A stretch of 64,000 bases of DNA, from NCBI GenBank assembly GCA_963920635.1, contig OY987308.1, positions 4,840,225 through 4,904,224 on the forward strand. The letters run 5' to 3'. Source of the stretch: Pseudeuparius sepicola. Lineage: Eukaryota; Arthropoda; Insecta; Coleoptera; Anthribidae. The notes beneath the pieces are model-generated. The model was given only the letters and a program-made list of their open reading frames with translations, did no database searches and was not told the DNA's origin. Each line of letters starts with the position of its first letter. Positions within the stretch are counted from its first letter, which is position 1. Of this stretch, positions 22,758-33,468 are shown one piece after another. Both the position numbers and the translations under genes were made by a program.

Positions 22758-23500
22758 CTAAAGAAAAGTATTATAATTAGAATTGTTGGTAACAAAATTC
22801 TCAAATATTCCACCGTTTTGTTCTTCACATAAGCGGATTGGCCTCAAAAAATTGAAATTAACTCTTTCTAATACTTCAGGATTATTTTTTATTTCATTAG
22901 CTGCCGTTTCAATATGTCGCCAAAGATCTATTGTATTCACTGGAGTACTGTACACTTTAGACTTTAAAGTGCCCCATAAATAAAAGTCGCAAGGATTTAA
23001 ATCCTTCCAATCCATTTATTTGGGAATTTTCTATTTAAATAACGTCTAACATTAAGAGACAAATGTGGTAGCATAAACCACATGTCTCTTCTAAGAGCAA
23101 GTGGTATAGCATCCAAAGTATCATGTAAATTTTCTTGTAAGAAGTCCAGAAAATTTTCACCATTTAATCTGACAGGCAGAATCACCGGCCCTACTAAATA
23201 ATTAGCTATGATTCCGATCCATACGTTTCTAGAAAATTCTCTTTGAAAATGAACACTCTTAACACTCTTCTTCTGCAGCTTCTGTCCTTTCAGTGATATG
23301 ATGCCCACGATCCGTTTTTCGAGAAAAGAACATACCCGATTCACGAGCTCTTGCCTCGACATCCCTAAAAGTGCAGTGAGAAGGTGTCCTTCGATTTGGA
23401 AAACGTTGCTGATAACACGCACAGACTGGCGGTAGTTGCATTCGCAAAACCCCAACACTAGCAACATATCGACTTGTTCTGAGGTGTATACCAAAGCCAT
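22758..23500 (-). pseudogene. Mariner-like DDE transposase (DUF4817 leader), frameshifted
   Basis: The N-terminal part (from 23,500, MALVYTSEQVDML...CECN) resembles DUF4817. The continuation is in another frame (about 23,400-23,260: QQRFPNRRTPSHCTFRDVE, then ARESG), showing a frameshift. Then comes a DDE domain of the type seen in insect IS630/Tc1/mariner relatives: RNVWIGIIANYLVGPVILP, LNGENFLDFLQENL, RRYLNRKFPNKWIGR. After a further shift near 23,000 it continues DWKDLNPCDFYLWGTLKSKVY, the usual third-Asp region. The H/QDGAPPH catalytic block reads MLPHLS, so the second Asp appears lost. It is inactive. Confidence 0.82.
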
Positions 23501-24053
23501 GTTAAACTATGTACACGTTATAATCACTATTAAAATTAACAGCTTGACAGATGTTACGCATAAAAACAGTAGGCAGGGCCTACTCGACCTAGTTCTGTTT
23601 AATAGGAGCAAAGTGACAAGATTTGAATTTTGCGATTTTTAGTGAGAACGGTGCATTTTGTGGGAAAAGTGCAAGAGAGGTAAAATGTTCTAAAATGTTT
23701 GGGGATCTACAGGGTGTGTAAAAAGTTTGGGCGTACCTTACCGATAAAAAAGTTTTGACGCAAAAACCAACACGAGTCACCTAAAAAACGAACACTCTGT
23801 ATACCAGGGGGGGGGTCCATTTAAAGGTGGTTGGTGGGTATTATTGAGTGTATAGTGTGTACAAAATTTGAGTGCGATCGGTTAAACGGTTCTAAAGTTA
23901 TTTGAGAAAAAGTGTTTTCGTGGGGCCCCCTTCGAGGACCCGTAGCTCCGCAGGGGGGCCAAATAGAAACACTTTCAATATGCTAAATCTTCATAATTTC
24001 TCGAGAGGAATCTGCCATTAAGCCATGTATAGAGAATTACGGGACACTCTGTA

Positions 24054-25547
24054 GAATAATGGGTTATATGGAAGAAATAATAAACAACTGCACAGAGTTG
24101 GTCTTGGAATTGTCTCTTACAATTTCCCAACCTTCCATTTCAGAATAACAGAGAGAGCAGGAACGATAAAAAAGGATAGCAACATAAGTCCGCAACCAAG
24201 AAAATCTAGCAAACAATGAAATTGCTGCCGAACCGAGAGCAACGATAGGTAGCGCTATCTATGCAACCAATATTTTTAAGGAATAGCTATCCCTATGATT
24301 CATCTAAAGGGTTAACTATCACCTAGTGCAAAAAATTTTAACACGTGCGCAGGGAGACTTAAGAAAACATAGAAAAATATTTTTAGATTTTTTTACGATC
24401 TTAAAAAAAGAGTAAGAACCCCTATTTCCCCTGTAAATCTCCGAATATAATTACGTCATCCAATATGGCTTCCGAACGTACTGTGAGCTTGAAGTTATTT
24501 TTGCGGTGTTGTCGTTGTTAGGAACGATGATGAAAATAGTTTTTTAGTTTGAAATTTAACTAACCTAAATTCACCTCACCTCTTAAGCCCTAGATAAAGG
24601 CATAAACCCCGTTTTGATAGTTGTCCGAGTCAATGTGCTTCCATATTATGCAACGGCTGCTTAGGGGTAGTCGGTAGTCGGGTACTGTGCGCACTCACCC
24701 ACCATGCATTAACAACTTTGGTGCAGTTGATTCCCTGGCTTGGATCTTCACTGATCGTGCCGCTCTGCGTATACAGCCACAGCGCTCTTGGCGTCGAGTA
24801 CCGGTGTCCTGGTCGGTCCGCCACGGCAACACCTGATTTCCTGCATCTGGGGCACAGGGCGTCTCCAAATTATCTACAATTTTCCTTCTCCTGCCTCGGG
24901 CGATGCTCGAGGCTTCTCACTACACTCCAGCTTCCCTTTTTCTCCGCTTTTTTAGTCCCAAAAACCACGGGAGCCGCGAAAGCGAGCTGCTGCACGTGTG
25001 CCGTTACTCCATTACTGTCCTCCCCTCTTGGCTCTCCCGCGCAAGTCACGATGCGATGTTGACCAACCCGTAAACTGAAGTATGCGAACTTCTCCTATCG
25101 CCTCAACTAAATCAAAGGTTTCCCAGTGCGTTCACCTGAATTTCAACATAAGCACTACCCATACAACTTATTGGAATACTGTCGCTTAGAAGTTTTTAAT
25201 TTAATTTAATTAACCGAGTGAATTTGTGCGTCGAAGTTAACGGCGACCTCTTTGAACAGCTACTGTAGTGCTTTGCACGTGCAATGTATGCTAGTGCAGT
25301 TGTGTCTTTTGGTTACCCTTCGGGGTTTTCCTGGCGGAGGGGATCCTCCTCCGTGGTCGTCAGGCTGATTACCTCGCTTCAAACAAAAGGAATGGAGGAG
25401 GGAAACAAGAGATCCCCAACAGATTTAGAAAATGTGATGAATATTGTGTAGTGTTGTTACTTTTAATGTAAAAAAGCAAGAAAACAGAAAATGGTCCTGG
25501 AAATGTCAGTAAGGTAGGTGTTTCATAGGCATTCTACATGTTCCTTA
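24054..25547. other. Intergenic, GC-richer block without recognised gene
   Basis: From about 24,600 to 25,390 the base composition rises clearly in GC. The plus frame 24,718-25,062 (114 codons) and the minus frame 24,824-24,630 overlap each other; neither shows a domain. An isolated CPRCRKSG on the minus strand near 24,850 looks zinc-knuckle-like but stands alone. The block could be a CpG-rich promoter region or a retroelement piece. I make no call. Confidence 0.35.
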
Positions 25548-26841
25548 CACTGAAAGAATTCCGCCAAGTGAGTTGCTTTGCTAAGATTTTTTTGCTGCGG
25601 TAAATAGATATTATGCTGTCATAGCAAAAAAAAATGCTGTAGCAAGTAAACCTGTTTTGCTAAAACTTCTTTGCTACCACAGCAAAATTTTTACTTGCGG
25701 TTAAAGGATAGGTCACTAGAAATTCCTTTTAGTGAGCCAGCCCACTTACTTACATGAAGCCAGTCGTTTTGTTACTACAGGTGAGTGCAGTCTGCTGCAA
25801 TGCACTCAGCTGTGATAATTCAACTGCTGATTTGTGGCTAGCGAGCCCTCACTTACAACAAGTGAGTTGCTTTGCTAAAATTAACGGTGAGTTGCAAATG
25901 CGCTTGCGCTAGCCGGCAAGCCTAAACCCGCCAGGCAGCCCCGCCGCAGTCGTCGCGCAGTTGTTGGTCCGTGATGATCGTACTGATCGTCTAGACCTAG
26001 ACAGCTCTGGCATCATTGTTTTCCGGGAACATTGCCGTCTTTGAAGGTACGTAAAAATTAATATTTTCATACTTAATGTCCGCTTGGTAGCACATTATCA
26101 TTATATTATACATAATCTGGCATCCTGTCAAAAGTATAAAACATAGCACAGCCAGATTTTTGTTTTTCCCATTTCATATGTTTTCTTTATAACATGTTGA
26201 GTCATTCACTACAAATCCATAATATATTCTTATTACTTGGCTGTCTCAATCTCAAAGATATTTTTTGGGGACACATAGGGTGTGTAAGACTAGGTGTAGA
26301 ATAAACCTCTAGTGTTGCCACGTGAACATGTTATTAAAAAAAACAAAAAATCTGGCTGCGCTATGTTTTACACTGTTGACAGGATGCAGATTATGTATAA
26401 TATAATGATAATGTGCTACCAAGCGGACATTAAGTTCGAACATATTAATTTTTACGTATACCTTTAAAGACGCCGGCAACAAATACATTTTTTGCTATGG
26501 TGGGTAAGCAACTCACTTGTGGCTAGTGAGCAGCTTAATTGTCATTAATGAGCTGATTCAATTACAGCAACAAAACCTACATAACCGCACAATTAAATTA
26601 TTTGCTATGGTAGCTAAGCAACTCACTTGTGGTTAGTGAGCTGACTCACTTGCCTTAATACAAGGGTTGAATTATCACAGCATAGTGATTTCCAACAAAT
26701 ATGCTTACTGCAATTGAGTTGTCTTTAGCAAAGCGTGCTTTGCTGCGGTAGCAAAGTAACTCACTCGGCGCCTATTTAATGCATATATTTTGCTGCGGTA
26801 ATTGAGTTTTTACTAACCGTAGCAAAGTAATTCTTTCAGTG
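25548..26841. mobile_element. Foldback element with nested inverted arms
   Basis: The ends are CACTGAAAGAATT (25,548-25,560) and its inverse AATTCTTTCAGTG (26,829-26,841). The outer arms are rich in short motifs such as TTTGCTGCGGT, AGCAAAG and AACTCACTTG, repeated in both orientations. A long inner palindrome pairs about 26,026-26,173 with about 26,330-26,480 (GGTACGTAAAAATTAATAT / ATTAATTTTTACGTATACC). No coding frame is present. A partial copy in inverse orientation lies at 62,881-63,047. No target duplication could be identified. It is a non-autonomous hairpin element of unknown superfamily. Confidence 0.8.
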
Positions 26842-27345
26842 CAAATAATAAGTACAATTTAAAAATATTATTCACTATAGGGAGGATTTGAAAAGCCCGC
26901 TAACGAATAATTCACTCCTCCAAAAAAATTATAAAAACGATATATTCACGATATGTATCTGGCGAACCATTTATATTTATCAGGTACATATCGCGATATC
27001 AATATATCAAAATATATATCAGTGATAAATATCTTTTGTACCCTGTTAACATGGTACCCTTAGGAAAGCTATATATTTTACCGTATGGCGATACTTTAGA
27101 GACACACCATCAGTATGGCGGTGCACCAATAATCACGTTTCACCGTAATCACCACAAAAAGGCACCGCCATACTGGTGCTTGTGACAGAAGGGTGAGTGA
27201 AAAAGTTGACATCTTACTGTCAATATGGCAGGGGGTTAGAGACACCTGAATGGTATATTATATTTGTTTAAAAAAAGAGGGATAGGAGACACCCACATGC
27301 CGCCATACTTCTATAGTTCTATTCCACATTTCACTGGCGATCACC
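26842..27345. other. Intergenic, short direct repeats
   Basis: AT-rich. The stretch around 26,936-27,035 contains repeated ATATC / CGATAT words. CATACTGGTG and CAGTATGGCGGTG words recur at 27,110-27,180. No gene. Confidence 0.5.
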
Positions 27346-27642
27346 TCATAAAGTTTCGATGTGGTGCTCGTCATGTGCGATTTTCAGTCCCGGCTTCCCG
27401 GTATAATAGGAACACTTTGTAAAGTTGGGAGCATGCAACGTATCTACATGAACTCCTTCAAGGTGTTGTTTTAAGCCATATTTCCATCTTGAAGTAAACG
27501 GACACTTTGTACAATTATACTTGGGAGCATGTGACTTATCAGCATGGACTGCTTCAAAGTGACATTTTACACTACCTTTCACATTTGAGATATAGGAACA
27601 CTTTATTTTGTAACAATTATAGTAAATGAACATTTTGTACAA
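27346..27642 (-). pseudogene. Degenerate ZF tail downstream of gene C
   Basis: This is in the same frame as gene C but beyond its stop codons. It carries one decayed and two recognisable fingers: NCYKIKCSYISNVKGSVKCH, NCTKCPFTSRWKYGLKQHLE, and a broken last one (NFTKCSYYTGKPGLKIAH, which has lost the first Cys). It shows that gene C once extended further at its 3' end. Confidence 0.7.
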
Positions 27643-27648
27643 TTATAC

Positions 27649-29791
27649 TTATACAATGAATGAACATTTTGTACAATTATCTTTATCAGCATGGACTGCT
27701 CCAAAATGACGTTTTACACTAATTTTCCATTTTGAAGAAAATGGACACTTTGTACAGTTATACTTACGAGCATGCAACTTATCAGCATGGACTGCTTCAA
27801 AGTGACGATTTAGAGCATGCTTCCATTTTGAGGTATAAGAACACTTTGTACAGTTATACTTGGAAGCATGATCAGAATGGAATGCATCAAAGTGATGCTT
27901 TAAATTTCCTCTCCAGCTTGAGGTAAATGAGCACTCTGCACAGTTATACTTGGGAGCATGTGACTTATCAGCATGGATTGCATCAAAGTGACGATTTAAA
28001 TCCCCTTTCCTGCTTGTGGTATAGGAACATTTTGTACAGTTATATTTGGGAGCATCTGACTTATCAGCATGGACTGCTTCAAAGTGACGATTTAAATCCC
28101 CTTTCCTGCTTGTGGTATAGGAACATTTTGTACAGTTATACTTGGAAGCGTGTGACTTATCAGCATGGACTGCTTCAAAGTGACGATTTAGAGCATGCTT
28201 CCATTTTGAGGTATAAGAACACTTTGTACAGTTATACTTGGAAGCATGATCAGAATGGAATGCATCAAAGTGATGCTTTAAATTCCCTCTCCAGCTTGAG
28301 GTAAATGAGCACTTTGCACAGTTATACTTGGGAGCATGTGACTTATCAGCATGGATAGCATCAAAGTGACGATTTAAATCCCCTTTCCTGCTTGTGGTAT
28401 AGGAACATTTTGTACAGTTATATTTGGGAGCATGTGATTTATCAGCTTGGATTGCATCAAAGTGACGATTTAAACCCCCTTTCCTGATTGTGCTATATGA
28501 ACATTTTGTACGGTTATACTTGGAAGCATGCGACTTATCAGCATGGACTGCTTCAAAGTGACGATTTAGAGCATGCTTCCATTTTGAGGTATAAGAACAC
28601 TTTGTACAGTTATACTTGGAAGCATGATCAGAATGGAATGCATCAAAGTGATGCTTTAAATTCCCTCTCCAGCTTGAGGTAAATGAGCACTTTGCACAGT
28701 TATACTTGGGAGCATGTGACTTATCAGCATGGATTGCATCAAAGTGACGATTTAAATCCCCTTTCCTGCTTGTGGTATAGGAACATTTTGTACAGTTATA
28801 TTTGGGAGCATGTGACTTATCAGCTTGGATTGCATCAAAGTGACGATTTAAATCCCCTTTCCTGCTTGTGGTATAGGAACATTTTGTACACTTATACTTG
28901 GAAGCATGCAACTTATCAGCATGGACTGCTTGAAAGTGACGATTTAGAGCATGGTTCCACCTTGAGGTATAAGAACACTTTGTACAGTTATACTTGGAAG
29001 CATGATCGGGATGGAATGCATCAAAGTGCTTCTTTAAACTCCCTCTCAAGCTTGACGTAAATGAGCACTTTGCACAGTTATACTTGGGAGCAGGGGACTT
29101 ATCAGCATGGACTCCCTCAAAGTGACGGTTTAAATCCCCTTTCCTGCTTGTGGTATAGGAACATTTTGTACAGTAATACTTGGAAGCATGCGACTTATCA
29201 GCATGGACTGCTGCGAAGTGACGATTTAGAGCATGCTTCCATCTTGAGGTATAAGAACACTTTGAACAATTATACTTGGAAGCATGATCAGAATGGAATG
29301 CATCAAAGTGCTTCTTTAAACTCCCTCTCCAGCCTGAGGTAAATGAGCACTTTGCACAGTTATACTTGGGAGCAGGGGAGTTATCAGCAGTTTCTTCGTG
29401 ATTGTGGATTTCTCTATCAATTTCCTTCTCATTGACGTTTCCTAACTCACCAAATGAGCAATCCTGCCCAGTGAAGGTATGACCTAACTTATCATGATCA
29501 GCATGAGCACAGAAATGCTTGTCCTGTTTCCGAAATGACCATTTACGACCATGTCCAGTTTTTTCGTAATGTTTCCAAATGTTCCGTTGCAAGGCGGTAT
29601 GAAACGAGCACATTATACAGTTAAATATGCGAGTTGACTTCTTGTCTAATGGCGTACCATTGTGGCAGTTAAACTTGGACTTCTCTAATGGGTTATTGAA
29701 TTTGTCTTTATCATCAAGGACGTTCTGTGGTTGAGGGTTGACTGTAAGCCAGCTGTCGGCTTCCTGCTGTTGAACCAAGTCGCAATCTGAC
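27649..29791 (-). CDS. Polydactyl C2H2 zinc-finger protein, terminal exon (gene C)
   Basis: The open frame runs from a splice acceptor (TTTTCTTTTCTAG, 29,804-29,792) to a stop at 27,649, 713 complete codons plus one split codon. The frame opens SDCDLVQQQEADSWL; no ATG start lies at the exon beginning, so 5' exons are missing. A family-specific leader (NVLDDKDKFNNPLEK, one isolated finger CIMCSFHTALQRNIWKH, then GRKWSFRKQDKHF) precedes 18 tandem fingers CX2C-X12-H-X4-H joined by ADKSHAPKYN or SDHASKYN. They cycle in a four-finger, 378-bp period (SSWRGNLKHH, SKWKHALNRH, then two TTSRKGDLNRH fingers). Two fingers end AIQ instead of AIH, and one reads NRTKC. It is presumably a nuclear DNA-binding protein. 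The tight repeat identity indicates recent module duplication. Confidence 0.85.
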
Positions 29792-30994
29792 CTAGAAAAG
29801 AAAAGCCAATTAGACGTGACAAATATGAGAAGGATCCAATATATTTTTCTTAAAAACTATCACGTGCAGGAAGAAAATCGGGAAACTAAAGAATTAAAAC
29901 AAATGTTAATTTATTTACATTTTTAATATGAAGAACTTATTTGCAACGCTTACGTACTTTATTAACAATTAAAAAAATAATTAAAAACCTAATCTTGGAA
30001 TCCTTTATCTAAAAATTCAAGATTGTAATTAGAAGCTGTATTATAAAATTTTACATTACTTTCAAAGTAAGTGCAGCTGGTTTCAGCCCTTCAGTGACCA
30101 TATTCAACTTGAAAAATAAAGTAACTCTTTTTTTTTTCTTTTTGCTCAAAGCTGTATATTAAGTGGTGTAATAAAAAGCAGCAATGCAACAACAAAGCAA
30201 TGACGTGCAATAAAGTGGTTTTTATTTTTTTCTCGAAAACTAAGGAAGACACGAAAAAAATTCAAGATACAAAAAAGTTGTATTCTTAGTTGCTTAAAGT
30301 GAAAAATATATAAATGTCGATTACAATTAGTATTAAGTCCAGTGGCGTCCCTTAACCAATTTTTTAAGAAAAAGAAAATGTGTGCCACTGACTTTTTAAA
30401 ACTTCTATATTTTTTTCGCATTAAGTAACCAAGAATACAACTTTTTTGTCTCTTGAATCTTGTTCATATCTTGCTTCGTTTTCGAGAAAGCAGCAATGCA
30501 ACAACAAAGCAATGACATGCAATAAAGTGGTTTTTATTTTTTCTCTCGAAAAGCCAGATACGAAAAAAAATTAAGATACCAAAAAGTTGTATTCTTAGTT
30601 CCTTAGTGCAAAAAAATATAAGTTTTAAAAAAGTCAGTGGCGCAATTTTTTTTTTTTTCAAAAATATTGGTCACGGTGCCCCCCGGGATGCCACTGAACT
30701 TAATAATTTGAACCTACTTAGGGCTAAATTAACCCCTCTCTACTGTAAATAACACTGCCAGATTTCAATAAAATCGGCTAAAGGATTATTAAGATGTTGA
30801 AAAAATATTTTTTTAAAAAAGGTTGACACCCTGTATCTTAAAAATGAAGCGACACCGGACCTATGTTTATATAAACTTTTCGTCTTAGAATCACTCGAAG
30901 AATCATCCCTTGAAGTTTGGCTACGTACTTAAATAACACCCTGTATATTTCTGAAAAGCTGAAAACAAGCTGAATTCAAATATCTATACAAATA
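29792..30994. repeat. Shared intron flank of gene C plus ~310-bp tandem/palindromic repeat
   Basis: The first 370 bp (29,792-30,165) match the flank of gene F (50,589-50,910), including CAGCTGGTTTCAG and GACCATATTCAACTTGAAAAA, and more distantly those of D, E and G. The intron was therefore duplicated with the exon. The motif GCAGCAATGCAACAACAAAGCAATGA occurs at 30,178 and 30,490, marking a direct repeat of about 312 bp. The segment around 30,405-30,475 is an inverted copy of 30,265-30,315. Isolated CACCCTGTAT ends occur at 30,829 and 30,940. No gene. Confidence 0.65.
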
Positions 30995-31330
30995 CAGGAT
31001 GTTCCATTAAAAAACATAAGTTTGCTTCATATCTCCGAAATAGATAAAGCTAACAAAAATCTGGCTACGACACTGGATTCTACAGAAAAAGTTATACTAA
31101 ACCGTGTTTTTGCTTTTCCTATATATGAGAAGGTAAATGAGATACAGGGGATAGCTAAAAACTGCAAATTTTCAATTTCGCCTTGTATCTTTAAAACGAA
31201 GGTGGCTATGAAAATGTTGTTTGAGCATCTTTCATTTAATACAAAAGTAGCATGGTGTCGTGAAAGCCGCAAGTCTCTATCTCTAAAAATAAGAGAGATA
31301 GCCTGCAAGTGTCGAAAACGGGACACCCTG
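30995..31330. mobile_element. TA-flanked MITE-like element
   Basis: A 336-bp segment is bounded by TA (30,993-30,994 and 31,331-31,332). The ends are CAGGATGTTCCATT and the approximate inverse AACGGGACACCCTG. Beyond about 14 bp the arms are weakly complementary. The frames on both strands across it are by-products of its composition. The ends resemble those of the 20,554-24,051 element (CAGGGTGTCCCGT). Confidence 0.55.
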
Positions 31331-31727
31331 TAGGTACACTACATCTCACTGTTTTTTAAGGGAATAAAAATTACCACAATTAACACAATATTTATCGGGT
31401 TCAGACAATCTCGTTACTGGAGAACTGCTACATTTCCCAATATCCTCTCCTCTTCATCATTGAAGGGCCAGTGACAGTAATGAACATGAGGGACGAAGGC
31501 TCGTGCTGCGCTGCCTCAGTAAATATAGAGGACTAGAATTGCGAGATTGCCAAATTCTTAAATGACATCACACGCGCCTGTCGTGCTTACACTTTCTAGC
31601 ATATTCAGCATTTTACATTCCTTTTTCGTTCTCTTCTGTGCTTATGAGAATAAGTGTGCGCACAAGGTTAGGGAATGTTCGAGATGGTTCTCTGAACACA
31701 AACGTAACAGTTTCTTCCTTCACATCT
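31331..31727. other. Spacer between MITE and gene D 3' end
   Basis: The segment 31,370-31,440 (ACACAATATTTATCGGGTTCAGACAATCTCG) is a partial copy of the sequence at 36,498 and 52,172. This ties the spacer downstream of gene D to those next to E and F. No gene. Confidence 0.5.
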
Positions 31728-33468
31728 TTACTTGGAAGCAATCGACTTATCAGCATGGACTGATTCAAAATGACGTTTTACATTCATTTTCCATTTTGAA
31801 GCAAATGAACACTTTGTACAGTTATACTTAGGAGCATGTGACTTATCAGCATGGAGCACATCAAAGTGTTTCTTTAAATTATCTTTCCAGTTTGAGGTAA
31901 AAGAACACTTTGTACAATTATACTTGGGAGCATGCGACTTATCAGCATGAACTCCTTCAAGGTGTTGTTTTAAACTATATTTCCATCTTGAAGTAAACCG
32001 ACACTTTGTGCAGTTATACTTGGGAGCAGACGACTTATCAGCATGGACTGCATCACAATGTCTCTTTAAATTCTTTTTCTGATTTGAGGTATAGGGACAC
32101 TTTCTACAGTTATGCTTGGAAACATGCAACACATCAGCATGGACTGCATCAAAGTGTTTCTTTAAATTCCCTTTCCAACTTGAGGTGTAGGAACACTTTC
32201 TACAGTTATGCTTGGGAACATGCAACACATCAGCATGGACTGCATCAAAGTGTTTCTTTAAATTCCCGTTCCAACTTGAGGTGTAGGAACACTTTGTACA
32301 GTTATACTTGGGAACATGCAACTTATCTGCATGGACTCCTTCAAGGTGTTGTTTTAAACTATGTTTCCATCTTGAAGTAAACGGACATTTTGTACAATTA
32401 TACTTGGGGGCGTGTGACGTATCAGCATGGACTGCTTCAAAGTGACATTTTAAATTCCCTTTCCAGTTTGTGGTGTAGGAACACTTTGTACAGTTATGCT
32501 TGGGAGCATGCGACGCATCAGCATGGACTGCATCAAAGTGTTTCTTTAAATTCCCTTTCCAACTCGAGGTGAAGGAACACTTTGTACAGTTATACTTGGG
32601 AGCATGCAATTTATCTGGATGGACTCCTTCAAGGTGATGTTTTAAACTACATTTCCATCTTGAGGTAAATGGACATTTTGTACAATTATACTTGGGGGCA
32701 TGTGACTTATCAGCATGGACTGCTTCAAAGTGACATTTTACATTACCTCTCTCATTTGAGGTATAGGAACACTTTGTATGGTTATACTTGGGAGCATGCA
32801 ACTTATCTGCATGGATTCCTTTTTTGTTTGAGGTATCGGAACACTTTGTACAGTTATGCTTGGCAGCTTCCGTTAGACCCAGTTTTGAACCACTTTGTTC
32901 AGAATCACTTCTACTTTGATCATGACTCTTCAACTCGTCCTTTTTTAATGTACTAAAGGAGCACTTTCCGGACTTATACTTCTCAATAGAAGACTTATCA
33001 GCATTGTTCGCATTAGTATGGTGTCTTAGACTCGACTTTGAATTAGTATTCATTGTACAACTCTCTTTGGAATCGTGGTTTTCTGTATCAATTTGCTGGT
33101 CAGTGTCCTTTCTTAACTCACCAATTATGCCAGTTGGCTTCTTTTCTAATATGCCATCGTGGTAGTTGAACTTGAGCTTCTCTAATGGATTATTGGCATT
33201 GTCTTTTTCATCAAGGACTTTCTGTGGTTCACACTGCGGCCGATGGTACACCACACTGGATTCACTGGTAGCCAAGTGTTTGGAATATTTGTGCTCAGTC
33301 TCAAACTCCTCGTTACATTTCCAGTCAGCCCCGTGTTGCAAATCATCACTTGCATCGTCACTAAAGGGCACATGCTTGAAGTCGCCGCCTGCATCAGGCC
33401 AATGGTTGAGTATAAGCCAGCTGTCACCTGCCTGCTGTTGAACTGGGCCATACAAGTCGCAATCTGAG
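31728..33468 (-). CDS. Polydactyl C2H2 zinc-finger protein, terminal exon (gene D)
   Basis: There are 579 codons plus a split codon, from the acceptor TTTTCTTTTCCAG (just right of 33,468) to TAA at 31,728. The apparent Met upstream at 33,503 lies in the intron. The N-terminal leader is the long version of the family segment: SDCDLYGPVQQQAGDSWLIL, HWPDAGGDFKHVP, ADWKCNEEFE, NPLEKLKFNYHDG. After a low-complexity Ser/Asp stretch come a degenerate finger (NHTKCSYTSNERG, first Cys replaced by His) and ten canonical fingers of three types (SRWKxSLKxHLEGVH, SSWKGNLKKHFDAVH, TNWKGNLKCHFEAVH). The linkers are ADKxHAPKYN. No effector domain known to me is present. It shares its acceptor phase and leader with C, E, F and G. 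Confidence 0.85.

Larger units (their letters stand above)
20554..24051 (-). mobile_element. Tc1/mariner-superfamily element with ~440-bp TIRs
   Basis: TA target duplications lie at 20,552-20,553 and 24,052-24,053. The left arm (20,554 to about 20,991) begins CAGGGTGTCCCGTAATTC and is matched inverted by the right arm (about 23,593-24,051). Differences are small indels and substitutions; for example, the G-run at 23,808-23,816 is longer on the right. Inside the right half lies a broken mariner-like transposase (22,758-23,500, minus). The 1.7 kb between the left arm and the transposase is not recognisably part of such an element and may be a second insertion. The arms are unusually long for this superfamily. 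Confidence 0.9.

Noticed and set aside
24718..25062. 114-codon Cys-containing plus frame
   Set aside because: No recognisable domain, overlaps an opposite frame, and the Cys spacing fits no known knuckle.
27732..29342. Long plus-strand frames over gene C (and similar ones over D, F and G), for example 27,927-28,304
   Set aside because: They are antisense to intact finger codons and repeat with the finger period; the recurring HSYTWEHVTYQHGL pattern is the mirror of the linker codons.
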